64,000 nucleotides of DNA from contig NC_067205.1 in NCBI RefSeq assembly GCF_026262505.1, positions 8,618,001-8,682,000 of the forward strand, read 5' to 3'. Below are positions 28,681-41,078 of this stretch, one piece after another. Position numbers and translations under genes: made by a program. This stretch comes from Trichomonas vaginalis G3. Taxonomy: Eukaryota > Parabasalia > Trichomonadida > Trichomonadidae. Every line of letters starts with the position of its first letter. Position 1 is the stretch's first letter. Under the pieces are notes generated by a model. The model was not told the DNA's origin. It saw nothing but the letters and a program-made list of their open reading frames with translations, and ran no database searches.

Positions 28681-30544
28681 AACATAAATGTTTCGTCATG
28701 GTTTCATCGTCAATGGTTTCGTCATGATTTCTTCATCGTCAATGTTTTTGTCAAGGTTGGATCGTGAATGGTTTCGTCAAACATGAACGTCAATGGTTTC
28801 GTCAAACATGAACGTCAATGGTTTCGTCATGGTTTCATCGTCAATGAATTTGTCAAACATGAACGTCAATGGTTTCGTCAAACATGAACGTCAATGGTTT
28901 CGTCATGGTTTCATCGTCAATGTTTTTGTCAAACATGAACGTCAATGGTTTCGTCATGGTTTCATCGTCAATGGTTTTGTCATGATTTCATCGTCAATGT
29001 TTTTGTCAAACATGAACGTCAATGGTTTCGTCAAACATGAACGTCAATGGTTTCGTCATGGTTTCATCGTCAATGTTTTTGTCAAACATGAACGTCAATG
29101 GTTTCGTCAAACATGAACGTCAATGGTTTCGTTATGGTTTCATCGTAAATGTTTTGTCAAACATGAACGTATATGCTTTGTCAAGGTTGGATCGTGAATG
29201 GTTTCGTCATGGTTTCATCGTCAATGAATTTTCATGATTTCATCGTAAATGTTTTGTCATGATTTCTTCATCGTAAATGTTTTGTTATGATTTCTTCGTA
29301 TATGTTTTGTCATGACCTCATCGTATGTTCTTTGTCAAACTTAAACGTAAATGTTTTGTTATGATTTCATCGTAAATGTTTTGTCATGATTTCTTCATCG
29401 TAAATGTTTTGTTATGATTTCTTCGTATATGTTTTGTCATGACCTCATCGTATATGTTTTGTCAAAACTTCATCGTAATGAGTGTAAATGACCCAAAAAT
29501 ATATTTTAGGTGAAGTGGTTAGATCTCACCTCTTTTCTCACCTCTTTTCTCACCTCATGAATTTTCATGATTTCTTCATCGTAATGAGCGTAAATGATTT
29601 GTCAAACATGAACGGAAATGTTTTGTCATGATTTCTTCATCGTAATGAGTGTAAATGATTTGTCATGATTTCATCGTAAATGATTTGTCATGATTTCTTC
29701 ATCGTACATGTTTCGTCAAACATGAACGTAAATGTTTTGTCAAACATGAACGTAAATGTTTTGTCAAAACTTCATCGTACATGTTTTGTCATGATTTCTT
29801 CATCGTAATGAGTGTAAATGACCCAAAAATAATGTTTAGGGTAGAAGGGTAGATCTAACCTCTTTTCTCACCTCTTTTCTCACCTCTTTTCTCACCTCAT
29901 GAATTTTCATGATTTCATCGTACATGTTTTGTCAAACATGAACGTAAATGTTTTGTCATGATTTCTTCATCGTAATGAGTGTAAATGTTTTGTCAAACAT
30001 GAGCGTAAATGTTTTGTCATGATTTCTTCATCGTACATGTTTCGTCAAACATGAACGTAAATGTTTTGTCATGATTTCTTCATCGTAATAAGTGTAAATG
30101 TTTTGTCAAACATGAACGTAAATGTTTTGTCAAAACTTCATCGTACATGTTTTGTCATGATTTCTTCATCGTAATGAACGTATATGCTTTGTCAAACATG
30201 AACGTACATGTTTTGTCATGACCTCATCATCGTAATGAGCGTATATGTTTTGTCATGATTTCTTCATCGTAATGAACGTAAATGTTTTGTCAAACATGAA
30301 CGTACATGTTTTGTCATGATTTCTTCATCGTAATGAGCGTATATGTTTTGTCATGATTTCTTCATCGTAATGAACGTATATGCTTTGTCAAACATGAGCG
30401 TAAATGACCCAAAAATAATGTTTAGGGTAGAAGGGTAGATCTAACCTCTTTTCTCACCTCTTTTCTACCCTCATGAATTTTCATACGGAATCTCTTCGTA
30501 CATGTTTTGTCAAAACTTCTTCGTAAATGTTTTGTCATCTATGT

Positions 30545-30670
30545 ACATAATATCCTCTCAAACCGTTTGGCAATTTTTCACGATTTTCATAGAGTTTTGG
30601 CGACTAAGGTTTCTTACGTACTCGCTGTTCTTCACGATTTTCAGAAAAAAGTATGTCTCGCTGTGCTTCG
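30545..30670 (-). pseudogene. KilA-N gene fragment in the array, copy 1
   Basis: On the minus strand this closely matches ~18340-18465 of the KilA-N gene (ACAGCGAGACATACTTTTT, then CAAACGGTTTGAGAGGATAT). There are base differences and frame breaks, so it derives from a related KilA-N gene. It interrupts the repeat words cleanly on both sides. Confidence 0.8.
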
Positions 30671-33142
30671 CTCAAAACTTCTTCGTATGTTCTTTGTCAA
30701 ACATGAACGTATATGTTTTGTCGAAACTTCATCGTACATGATTTGTCATGATTTCATCGTAAATGATTTGTCGAAACTTCTTCATCGTAATGAGCGTAAA
30801 TCAGACAAAAATATATTTTAGGTGAAGAGGTTAGATCTCACCTCTTTTCTCACCTCTTTTCTCACCTCATGAATTTTCATGATTTCTTCATCGTATGTTC
30901 TTTGTCAAACATGAACGTACATGTTTTGTCAAACATGAACGTATATGTTTTGTCAAGACCTCATCATCGTAATGAGTGTAAATGATTTGTCATGATTTCA
31001 TCGTACATGTTTTGTCAAAACTTCATCGTAAATGTTTTGTCAAACATGAGCGTAAATGATCCAAAAATAATGTTTAGGGTAGATGGTTAGATCTAACCTC
31101 ATTTCTACCCTCATTTCTACCCTCATGAATTTTCATACGGAATCTCTTCGTAAATGATTTGTCAAAACTTCTTCATCGTATATGCTTTGTCAAACATGAA
31201 CGTAAATGTTTTGTCATGATTTCTTCATCGTAATGAGCGTAAATGTTTTGTCATGATTTCTTCATCGTACATGTTTTGTCGAAACTTCATCGTATATGTT
31301 TTGTCAAGACTTCTTCATCGTAAATGTTTTTGTCAAACATGAACGTACATGTTTTGTCATGATTTCTTCATCGTAATGAGCGTAAATGACCCAAAAATAT
31401 ATTTTAGGTGAAGAGGTGAGATCTCACCTCTTTTCTCACCTCATTGAATTTTCATGATTTCTTCATCGTATATGTTTTGTCAAACATGAACGTACATGTT
31501 TTGTCATGACCTCATCATCGTAATGAGTGTAAATGTTTTGTCATGATTTCATCGTACATGTTTTGTCGAAACTTCTTCGTAAATGTTTTGTCATGATTTC
31601 ATCGTAAATGTTTTTGTCAAACATGAACGTCAATGGTTTCGTTATGGTTTCATCGTATATGTTTTGTCAAACATGAACGTACATGTTTCGTCAAACTTAA
31701 ACGTAAATGTTTTTGTCAAACATGAACGTCAATGGTTTCGTTATGGTTTCTTCATCGTAATGAGCGTAAATGATCCAAAAATATATTTTAGGTGAAGAGG
31801 TGAGATCTCACCTCTTTTCTCACCTCATTGAATTTTCATGATTTCTTCATCGTAATGAGCGTATATGCTTTGTCATGATTTCATCGTAAATGATTTGCCA
31901 AACATGAACGTAAATGATTTGTCAAAACTTCATCGTATATGCTTTGTCAAGACTTCTTCATCGTAATGAACGTATATGCTTTGTCAAACATGAACGTAAA
32001 TGATTTGTCGAAACTTCATCGTATATGTTTTGTCATGACTTCTTCGTATATGTTTTGTCAAGACTTCTTCATCGTAATGAACGTATATGCTTTGTCAAAC
32101 ATGAGCGTAAATGATTTGTCGAAACTTCATCGTATATGCTTTGTCAAAACTTCATCGTACATGTTTTGTCGAAACTTCATCGTAATGAACGTATATGTTT
32201 TGTCATGATTTCTTCGTTTATGTTTTGTCATGATTTCATCGTAATGAGCGTATATGCTTTGTCATGATTTCATCGTATATGTTTTGTCATGATTTCTTCG
32301 TATATGCTTTGTCATGACTTCTTCATCGTAATGAACGTATATGTTTTGTCATGACTTCTTCATCGTAATGAACGTATATGCTTTGTCAAACATGAGCGTA
32401 AATGATTTGTCGAAACTTCATCGTATATGCTTTGTCAAACATGAACGTAAATGATTTGTCGAAACTTCTTCATCGTAATGAGTGTACATGTTTTGTCGAA
32501 ACTTCATCGTATATGTTTTGTCATGATTTCATCGTAATGAACGTACATGTTTTGTCATGACTTCTTCGTATATGTTTTGTCATGATTTCTTCGTATATGT
32601 TTTGTCATGATTTCTTCATCGTATATGCTTTGTCAAACATGAGCGTAAATGATTTGTCGAAACTTCATCGTATATGCTTTGTCAAACATGAACGTAAATG
32701 ATTTGTCAAAACTTCATCGTATATGCTTTGTCATGACTTCTTCATCGGAATGAGCGTAAATGTTTTGTCAAGACTTCTTCATCGTAATGAGCGTAAATCA
32801 GACAAAAATAATGTTTAGGTGAAGAGGTGAGATCTCACCTCTTTTCTCACCTCTTTTCTCACCTCATTGAATTTTCATGATTTCTTCATCGTAATGAGCG
32901 TATATGCTTTGTCATGATTTCATCGTATATGTTTTGTCATAATTTCATCGTTTATGTTTTGTCAAACATGAACGTAAATGATTTGTCAAACATGAGCGTA
33001 AATGACCCAAAAATAATGTTTAGGGTAGAAGGGTAGATCTAACCTCTTTTCTCACCTCTTTTCTACCCTCATGAATTTTCATACGGAATCTCTTCGTACA
33101 TGTTTTGTCAAAACTTCTTCGTAAATGTTTTGTCATCTATGT

Positions 33143-33268
33143 ACATAATATCCTCTCAAACCGTTTGGCAATTTTTCACGATTTTCATAGAGTTTTGGCG
33201 ACTAAGGTTTCTTACGTACTCGCTGTTCTTCACGATTTTCAGAAAAAAGTATGTCTCGCTGTGCTTCG
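33143..33268 (-). pseudogene. KilA-N gene fragment in the array, copy 2
   Basis: Same as the fragment at 30545-30670, displaced by 2,598 bp as part of the large direct duplication of the left array. No copy is seen in the right arm. Confidence 0.8.
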
Positions 33269-35981
33269 CTCAAAACTTCTTCGTATGTTCTTTGTCAAAC
33301 ATGAACGTATATGTTTTGTCGAAACTTCATCGTACATGATTTGTCATGATTTCATCGTAAATGATTTGTCGAAACTTCTTCATCGTAATGAGCGTAAATC
33401 AGACAAAAATATATTTTAGGTGAAGAGGTTAGATCTCACCTCTTTTCTCACCTCTTTTCTCACCTCATGAATTTTCATGATTTCTTCATCGTATGTTCTT
33501 TGTCAAACATGAACGTACATGTTTTGTCAAACATGAACGTATATGTTTTGTCAAGACCTCATCATCGTAATGAGTGTAAATGATTTGTCATGATTTCATC
33601 GTACATGTTTTGTCAAAACTTCATCGTAAATGTTTTGTCAAACATGAGCGTAAATGATCCAAAAATAATGTTTAGGGTAGATGGTTAGATCTAACCTCAT
33701 TTCTACCCTCATTTCTACCCTCATGAATTTTCATACGGAATCTCTTCGTAAATGATTTGTCAAAACTTCTTCATCGTATATGCTTTGTCAAACATGAACG
33801 TAAATGTTTTGTCATGATTTCTTCATCGTAATGAGCGTAAATGTTTTGTCATGATTTCTTCATCGTACATGTTTTTGTCGAAACTTCATCGTATATGTTT
33901 TGTCAAGACTTCTTCATCGTAAATGTTTTTGTCAAACATGAACGTACATGTTTTGTCATGATTTCTTCATCGTAATGAGCGTAAATGACCCAAAAATATA
34001 TTTTAGGTGAAGAGGTGAGATTCACCTCTTTCTCACCTCATTGAATTTTCATGATTTCTTCATCGTATATGTTTTGTCAAACATGAACGTACATGTTTTT
34101 GTCATGACCTATCATCGTAATGAGTGTAAATGTTTTTGTCATGATTTCAATCGTACATGTTTTTGTCGAAACTTCTTCGTAAATGTTTTGTCATGATTTC
34201 ATCGTAAATGTTTTTGTCAAACATGAACGTCAATGGTTTCGTTATGGTTTCATCGTATATGTTTTGTCAAACATGAACGTACATGTTTCGTCAAACTTAA
34301 ACGTAAATGTTTTTTGTCAAACATGAACGTCAATGGTTTCGTTATGGTTTCTTCATCGTAATGAGCGTAAATGATCCAAAATATATTTTAGGTGAAGAGG
34401 TGAGATCTCACCTCTTTTCTCACCTCATTGAATTTTCATGATTTCTTCATCGTAATGAGCGTATATGCTTTGTCATGATTTCATCGTAAATGATTTGCCA
34501 AAATGAACGTAAATGATTTGTCAAAACTTCATCGTATATGCTTTGTCAAGACTTCTTCATCGTAATGAACGTATATGCTTTGTCAAACATGAACGTAAAT
34601 GATTTGTCGAAACTTCATCGTAATGTTTTGTCATGACTTCTTCGTATAGTTTTGTCAAGACTTCTTCATCGTAATGAACGTATATGCTTTTGTCAAACAT
34701 GAGCGTAAATGATTTGTCGAAACTTCATCGTATATGCTTTGTCAAAACTTCATCGTACATGTTTTGTCGAAACTTCATCGTAATGAACGTATATGTTTTG
34801 TCATGATTTCTTCGTTTATGTTTTGTCATGATTTCATCGTAATGAGCGTATATGCTTTGTCATGATTTCATCGTATATGTTTTGTCATGATTTCTTCGTA
34901 TATGCTTTGTCATGACTTCTTCATCGTAATGAACGTATATGTTTTGTCATGACTTCTTCATCGTAATGAACGTATATGCTTTGTCAAACATGAGCGTAAA
35001 TGATTTGTCGAAACTTCATCGTATATGCTTTGTCAAACATGAACGTAAATGATTTGTCGAAACTTCTTCATCGTAATGAGTGTACATTTTTGTCGAAACT
35101 TCATCGTATATGTTTTTGTCATGATTTCATCGTAATGAACGTACATGTTTTGTCATGACTTCTTCGTATATGTTTTGTCATGATTTCTTCGTATATGTTT
35201 GTCATGATTTCTTCATCGTATTGTTGTCAAACATGAGCGTAAATGATTTGTCGAAACTTCATCGTATATGCTTTGTCAAACATGAACGTAAATGATTTGT
35301 CAAAACTTCATCGTATATGCTTTGTCATGACTTCTTCATCGGAATGAACGTAAATGTTTTGTCAAGACTTCTTCATCGTAATGAGCGTAAATCAGACAAA
35401 AATAATGTTTAGGTGAAGAGGTGAGATCTCACCTCTTTTCTCACCTCTTTTCTCACCTCATTGAATTTTCATGATTTCTTCATTCGTAATGAGCGTATAT
35501 GCTTGTCATGATTTCATCGTATATGTTTTGTCATAATTTCATCGTTTATGTTTTGTCAAACATGAACGTAAATGATTTGTCAAAACTTCATCGTATATGT
35601 TTTGTCATGACTTCTTCATCGGAATGAGCGTTTATGTTTTGTCATGATTTCATCGTACATGTTTTGTCATGACTTCTTCATCGTAATGAGCGTATATGCT
35701 TTGTCATGATTTCATCGTAATGAGTGTAAATGATTTGTCGAAACTTCATCGTAAATGTTTTGTCATGACTTCTTCATCGTAATGAGCGTATATGCTTTGT
35801 CATGATTTCATCGTAATGAGTGTAAATGATTTGTCGAAACTTCATCGTAAATGTTTTGTCATGATTTCTTCATCGTAATGAGCGTAAATGATCCAAAAAT
35901 AATGTTTAGGTGAAGAGGTGAGATCTAACACCTTTTCTAACATGTTTTCTAACATGGAGGATTTCATTAGATATACACATT

Positions 35982-36128
35982 ATTTGGTGAAAGTATCCTA
36001 AAAATATTTGATGGACTTTAACTAAAATAATGTTTAGGGAAGAATGTTTATATCAGATGAAACAGTAAAGTATTATATCTATTAAATCGTCTATGATGTA
36101 ATTTGTGTATAGAATGAAATGAAGGAAG
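35982..36128. other. central 147-nt spacer of the palindrome
   Basis: The arms pair up to ATTTCATTAGATATACACAT (ending 35981) and its complement starting at 36129; between them the two sides do not match. It includes one TAATGTTTAGGGAAG word but no gene. It could be a remnant of a hairpin end or an inverted-dimer junction. Confidence 0.75.
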
Positions 36129-39100
36129 AATGTGTATATCTAATGAAATCCTCCATGTTAGAAAACATGTTAGAAAAGGTGTTAGATCTCACCTCTTCAC
36201 CTAAACATTATTTTTGTCTGATTTACACTCATTACGATGAAGAAGTCTTGACAAAACATTTACGATGAAGTTTCGACAAATCATTTACACTCATTACGAT
36301 GAAATCATGACAAAGCATATACGCTCATTACGATGAAGAAGTCATGACAAAACATGTACGATGAAATCATGACAAACATAAACGCTCATTCCGATGAAGA
36401 AGTCATGACAAAAACATATACGATGAAGTTTTGACAAATCATTTACGTTCATGTTTGACAAAACATAAACGATGAAATTATGACAAAACATATACGATGA
36501 AATTCATGACAAAGCATATACGCTCATTACGATGAAGAAATCATGAAAATTCAATGAGGTGAGAAAAGAGGTGAGAAAAGAGGTGAGATCTCACCTCTTC
36601 ACCTAAACATTATTTTGTCTGATTTACGCTCATTACGATGAAGAAGTCTTGACAAAACATTTACGCTCATTCCGATGAAGAAGTCATGACAAAGCATATA
36701 CGATGAAGTTTTGACAAATCATTTACGTTCATGTTTGACAAAGCATATACGATGAAGTTTCGACAAATCATTTACGCTCATGTTTGACAAAGCATATACG
36801 ATGAAGAAATCATGACAAAACATATACGAAGAAATCATGACAAAACATATACGAAGAAGTCATGACAAAACATGTACGTTCATTACGATGAAATCATGAC
36901 AAAACATATACGATGAAGTTTCGACAAAACATGTACACTCATTACGATGAAGAAGTTTCGACAAATCATTTACGTTCATGTTTGACAAAGCATATACGAT
37001 GAAGTTTCGACAAATCATTTACGCTCATGTTTGACAAAGCATATACGTTCATTACGATGAAGAAGTCATGACAAAACATATACGTTCATTACGATGAAGA
37101 AGTCATGACAAAGCATATACGAAGAAATCATGACAAAACATATACGATGAAATCATGACAAAGCATATACGCTCATTACGATGAAATCATGACAAAACAT
37201 AAACGAAGAAATCATGACAAAACATATACGTTCATTACGATGAAGTTTCGACAAAACATGTACGATGAAGTTTTGACAAAGCATATACGATGAAGTTTCG
37301 ACAAATCATTTACGCTCATTACGATGAAATCATGACAAAGCATATACGCTCATTACGATGAAGAAGTCATGACAAAACATGTACGATGAAATCATGACAA
37401 AACATAAACGCTCATTCCGATGAAGAAGTCATGACAAAACATATACGATGAAGTTTTGACAAATCATTTACGTTCATGTTTGACAAAACATAAACGATGA
37501 AATTATGACAAAACATATACGATGAAATCATGACAAAGCATATACGCTCATTACGATGAAGAAATCATGAAAATTCAATGAGGTGAGAAAAGAGGTGAGA
37601 AAAGAGGTGAGATCTCACCTCTTCACCTAAACATTATTTTTGTCTGATTTACGCTCATTACGATGAAGAAGTCTTGACAAAACATTTACGCTCATTCCGA
37701 TGAAGAAGTCATGACAAAGCATATACGATGAAGTTTGACAAATCATTTACGTTCATGTTTGACAAAGCATATACGATGAAGTTTCGACAAATCATTTACG
37801 CTCATGTTTGACAAAGCATATACGATGAAGAAATCATGACAAAACATATACGAAGAAATCATGACAAAACATATACGAAGAAGTCATGACAAAACATGTA
37901 CGTTCATTACGATGAAATCATGACAAAACATATACGATGAAGTTTCGACAAAACATGTACACTCATTACGATGAAGAAGTTTCGACAAATCATTTACGTT
38001 CATGTTTGACAAAGCATATACGATGAAGTTTCGACAAATCATTTACGCTCATGTTTGACAAAGCATATACGTTCATTACGATGAAGAAGTCATGACAAAA
38101 CATATACGTTCATTACGATGAAGAAGTCATGACAAAGCATATACGAAGAAATCATGACAAAACATATACGATGAAATCATGACAAAGCATATACGCTCAT
38201 TACGATGAAATCATGACAAACATAAACGAAGAAATCATGACAAAACATATACGTTCATTACGATGAAGTTTCGACAAAACATGTACGATGAAGTTTTGAC
38301 AAAGCATATACGATGAAGTTTCGACAAATCATTTACGCTCATTTGACAAAGCATATACGTTCATTACGATGAAGAAGTCTTGACAAAACATATACGAAGA
38401 AGTCATGACAAAACATATACGATGAAGTTTCGACAAATCATTTACGTTCATGTTTGACAAAGCATATACGTTCATTACGATGAAGAAGTCTTGACAAAGC
38501 ATATACGATGAAGTTTTGACAAATCATTTACGTTCATGTTTGGCAAATCATTTACGATGAAATCATGACAAAGCATATACGCTCATTACGATGAAGAAAT
38601 CATGAAAATTCAATGAGGTGAGAAAAGAGGTGAGATCTCACCTCTTCACCTAAAATATATTTTTGGATCATTTACGCTCATTACGATGAAGAAACCATAA
38701 CGAAACCATTGACGTTCATGTTTGACAAAAACATTTACGTTTAAGTTTGACGAAACATGTACGTTCATGTTTGACAAAACATATACGATGAAACCATAAC
38801 GAAACCATTGACGTTCATGTTTGACAAAAACATTTACGATGAAATCATGACAAAACATTTACGAAGAAGTTTCGACAAAACATGTACGATGAAATCATGA
38901 CAAAACATTTACACTCATTACGATGATGAGGTCATGACAAAACATGTACGTTCATGTTTGACAAAACAATACGATGAAGAAATCATGAAAATTCAATGAG
39001 GTGAGAAAAGAGGTGAGATCTCACCTCTTCACCTAAAATATATTTTTGGGTCATTTACGCTCATTACGATGAAGAAATCATGACAAAACATGTACGTTCA

Positions 39101-40204
39101 TGTTTGACAAAAACATTTACGATGAAGAAGTCTTGACAAAACATATACGATGAAGTTTCGACAAAACATGTACGATGAAGAAATCATGACAAAACATTTA
39201 CGCTCATTACGATGAAGAAATCATGACAAATCATTTACACTCATTACGATGAAGAAATCATGACAAAACATTTCCGTTCATGTTTGACAAATCATTTACG
39301 CTCATTACGATGAAGAAATCATGAAAATTCATGAGGTGAGAAAAGAGGTGAGAAAAGAGGTGAGATCTAACCACTTCACCTAAAATATATTTTTGGGTCA
39401 TTTACACTCATTACGATGAAGTTTTGACAAAACATATACGATGAGGTCATGACAAAACATATACGAAGAAATCATAACAAAACATTTACGATGAAGAAAT
39501 CATGACAAAACATTTACGATGAAATCATAACAAAACATTTACGTTTAAGTTTGACAAAGAACATACGATGAGGTCATGACAAAACATATACGAAGAAATC
39601 ATAACAAAACATTTACGATGAAGAAATCATGACAAAACATTTACGATGAAATCATGAAAATTCATTGACGATGAAACCATGACGAAACCATTCACGATCC
39701 AACCTTGACAAAGCATATACGTTCATGTTTGACAAAACATTTACGATGAAACCATAACGAAACCATTGACGTTCATGTTTGACGAAACATTGACGTTCAT
39801 GTTTGACAAAAACATTGACGATGAAACCATGACGAAACCATTGACGTTCATGTTTGACGAAACCATTGACGTTCATGTTTGACAAAAACATTGACGATGA
39901 AATCATGACAAAACCATTGACGATGAAACCATGACGAAACCATTGACGTTCATGTTTGACAAAAACATTGACGATGAAACCATGACGAAACCATTGACGT
40001 TCATGTTTGACGAAACCATTGACGTTCATGTTTGACAAATTCATTGACGATGAAACCATGACGAAACCATTGACGTTCATGTTTGACGAAACCATTGACG
40101 TTCATGTTTGACGAAACCATTCACGATCCAACCTTGACAAAAACATTGACGATGAAGAAATCATGACGAAACCATTGACGATGAAACCATGACGAAACAT
40201 TTAT
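36129..40204. repeat. repeat-word array, right arm (~4.1 kb), inverted
   Basis: Reverse-complement counterpart of the left array, made of the same words (for example TACGATGAAGAAATCATGAC) and AGATCT modules near 36190, 36590, 37610, 38635, 39015 and 39365. An internal direct duplication of ~1,024 bp links ~36.3-36.55 and onward with ~37.3-37.57 and onward. It lacks the KilA-N fragment and ~3 kb present on the left. Confidence 0.9.
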
Positions 40205-40275
40205 GTTATACAGTAATGTTAGTCATGAATGTTTGTCCTACGTGTTGGCGTTAGTGTTGAAAAATAATGTTTGTC

Positions 40276-40979
40276 CTACATGAAGCCGTACAAGCGTTTG
40301 AATTTGTTTATGCATAAGATTACTCTCTTGTTTTCTGTATCTATCATACAAACATAAGCAGCACCTGTTTTTGTAAAGTTTATATGAAGTTTTCGATAGT
40401 TAGACCTGTATAGTAATAGAATGCGTCCTCATTCTCAACATAGTAGTAGAACTCAAACGAATGCTTACCATAATCTGTTATTTCAACAGCTTCGTCAGAT
40501 ATTTCATCAACGAACTCATAAACTATATCGCCATACTTGCTTTTATTTCTATTGTTTTCAGATCTAGAACACCAACGAAGGTTTGAGATTCTGTTGTCCG
40601 TTCTATCATGATTTATATGGTCTATTTCTTTCAAATTGTTTGGATTTTCAATCCACTGTTCTGCAATAATTCTATGCTTTAAATGTGTTTTGTTGTTTAA
40701 ACTAAGCTCAATATAACCATGATTATTTAAGCATTCACTCTTAATATGTTTGTTTTTCTTTCGACGAATAGTAAAAGGATATGTCGTACAAATCTCATAA
40801 TCTTCATGATTTCTCAATGTTTCCCATTGAGTTTGTTCCCCACTAACGTTCTCATTGACGTCCTCAATATCTTCTTCCTCACTGAACTCGTCAATATTTT
40901 CACTAGCTCCTTCTGTAATGTTTTCATCGGCATTGTCATTGACTTCTTCTGTAATGTTAGATGTTGTTGTTTCGCTCAT
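40276..40979 (-). pseudogene. HNH endonuclease, right arm, one-base deletion
   Basis: Copy of 6007-6666 in inverted orientation, from ATG 40979. The NUMOD4-like and HNH modules (EIDHINHDRTDNRISNLRW) are complete. A one-base deletion after FYYYTGL (near 40405) ends the frame at 40380 instead of at the native stop 40276-40278. The uninterrupted ACAAG target lies at 40327-40331 within the tail. It differs from the left copy at a few residues (for example KNKHIKSE against KDKHIMSE), so the arms have diverged. Confidence 0.8.
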
Positions 40980-41078
40980 GTTCTTTCACTAATGTTAAAA
41001 GTTATGTTGTACGAATTTTGAACAGAATTTAGAGCAGTTATGAAACAATGAAGTATTTTTACGCTATTGAAAGGAACT

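Larger units (their letters stand above)
28681..35981. repeat. repeat-word array, left arm (~7.3 kb)
   Basis: Built from short words running from TTTGTC to CGTA with a few alternative fillings (CAAACATGAA, CATGATTTCTTCAT, CGAAACTTCAT, CAAAACTTCAT and others). These are joined by AATG(A/T)(T/G)TTTGTC-type links. Blocks of some 200-400 bases or more are punctuated by AGATCT modules (for example ~29510, 29840, 30430, 30830, 31080, 31410, 31795, 32820). A 2,598-bp direct duplication covers ~30.4-33.0 and ~33.0-35.6 kb. No gene is credible here; the open frames follow the repeat period. It mirrors 36129-40204. Confidence 0.9.

Noticed and set aside
28793-29237. Open frames across the repeat array (also near 30502, 31583, 31939, 33100, 38646, 39652)
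   Set aside because: They follow the period of the repeat words, exist in both arms as mirror images, and have no start signal or non-repetitive domain.
28681-40204. CRISPR array
   Set aside because: The words have no constant repeat with unique equal-length spacers, no cas genes exist, and the context is a eukaryotic transposon.
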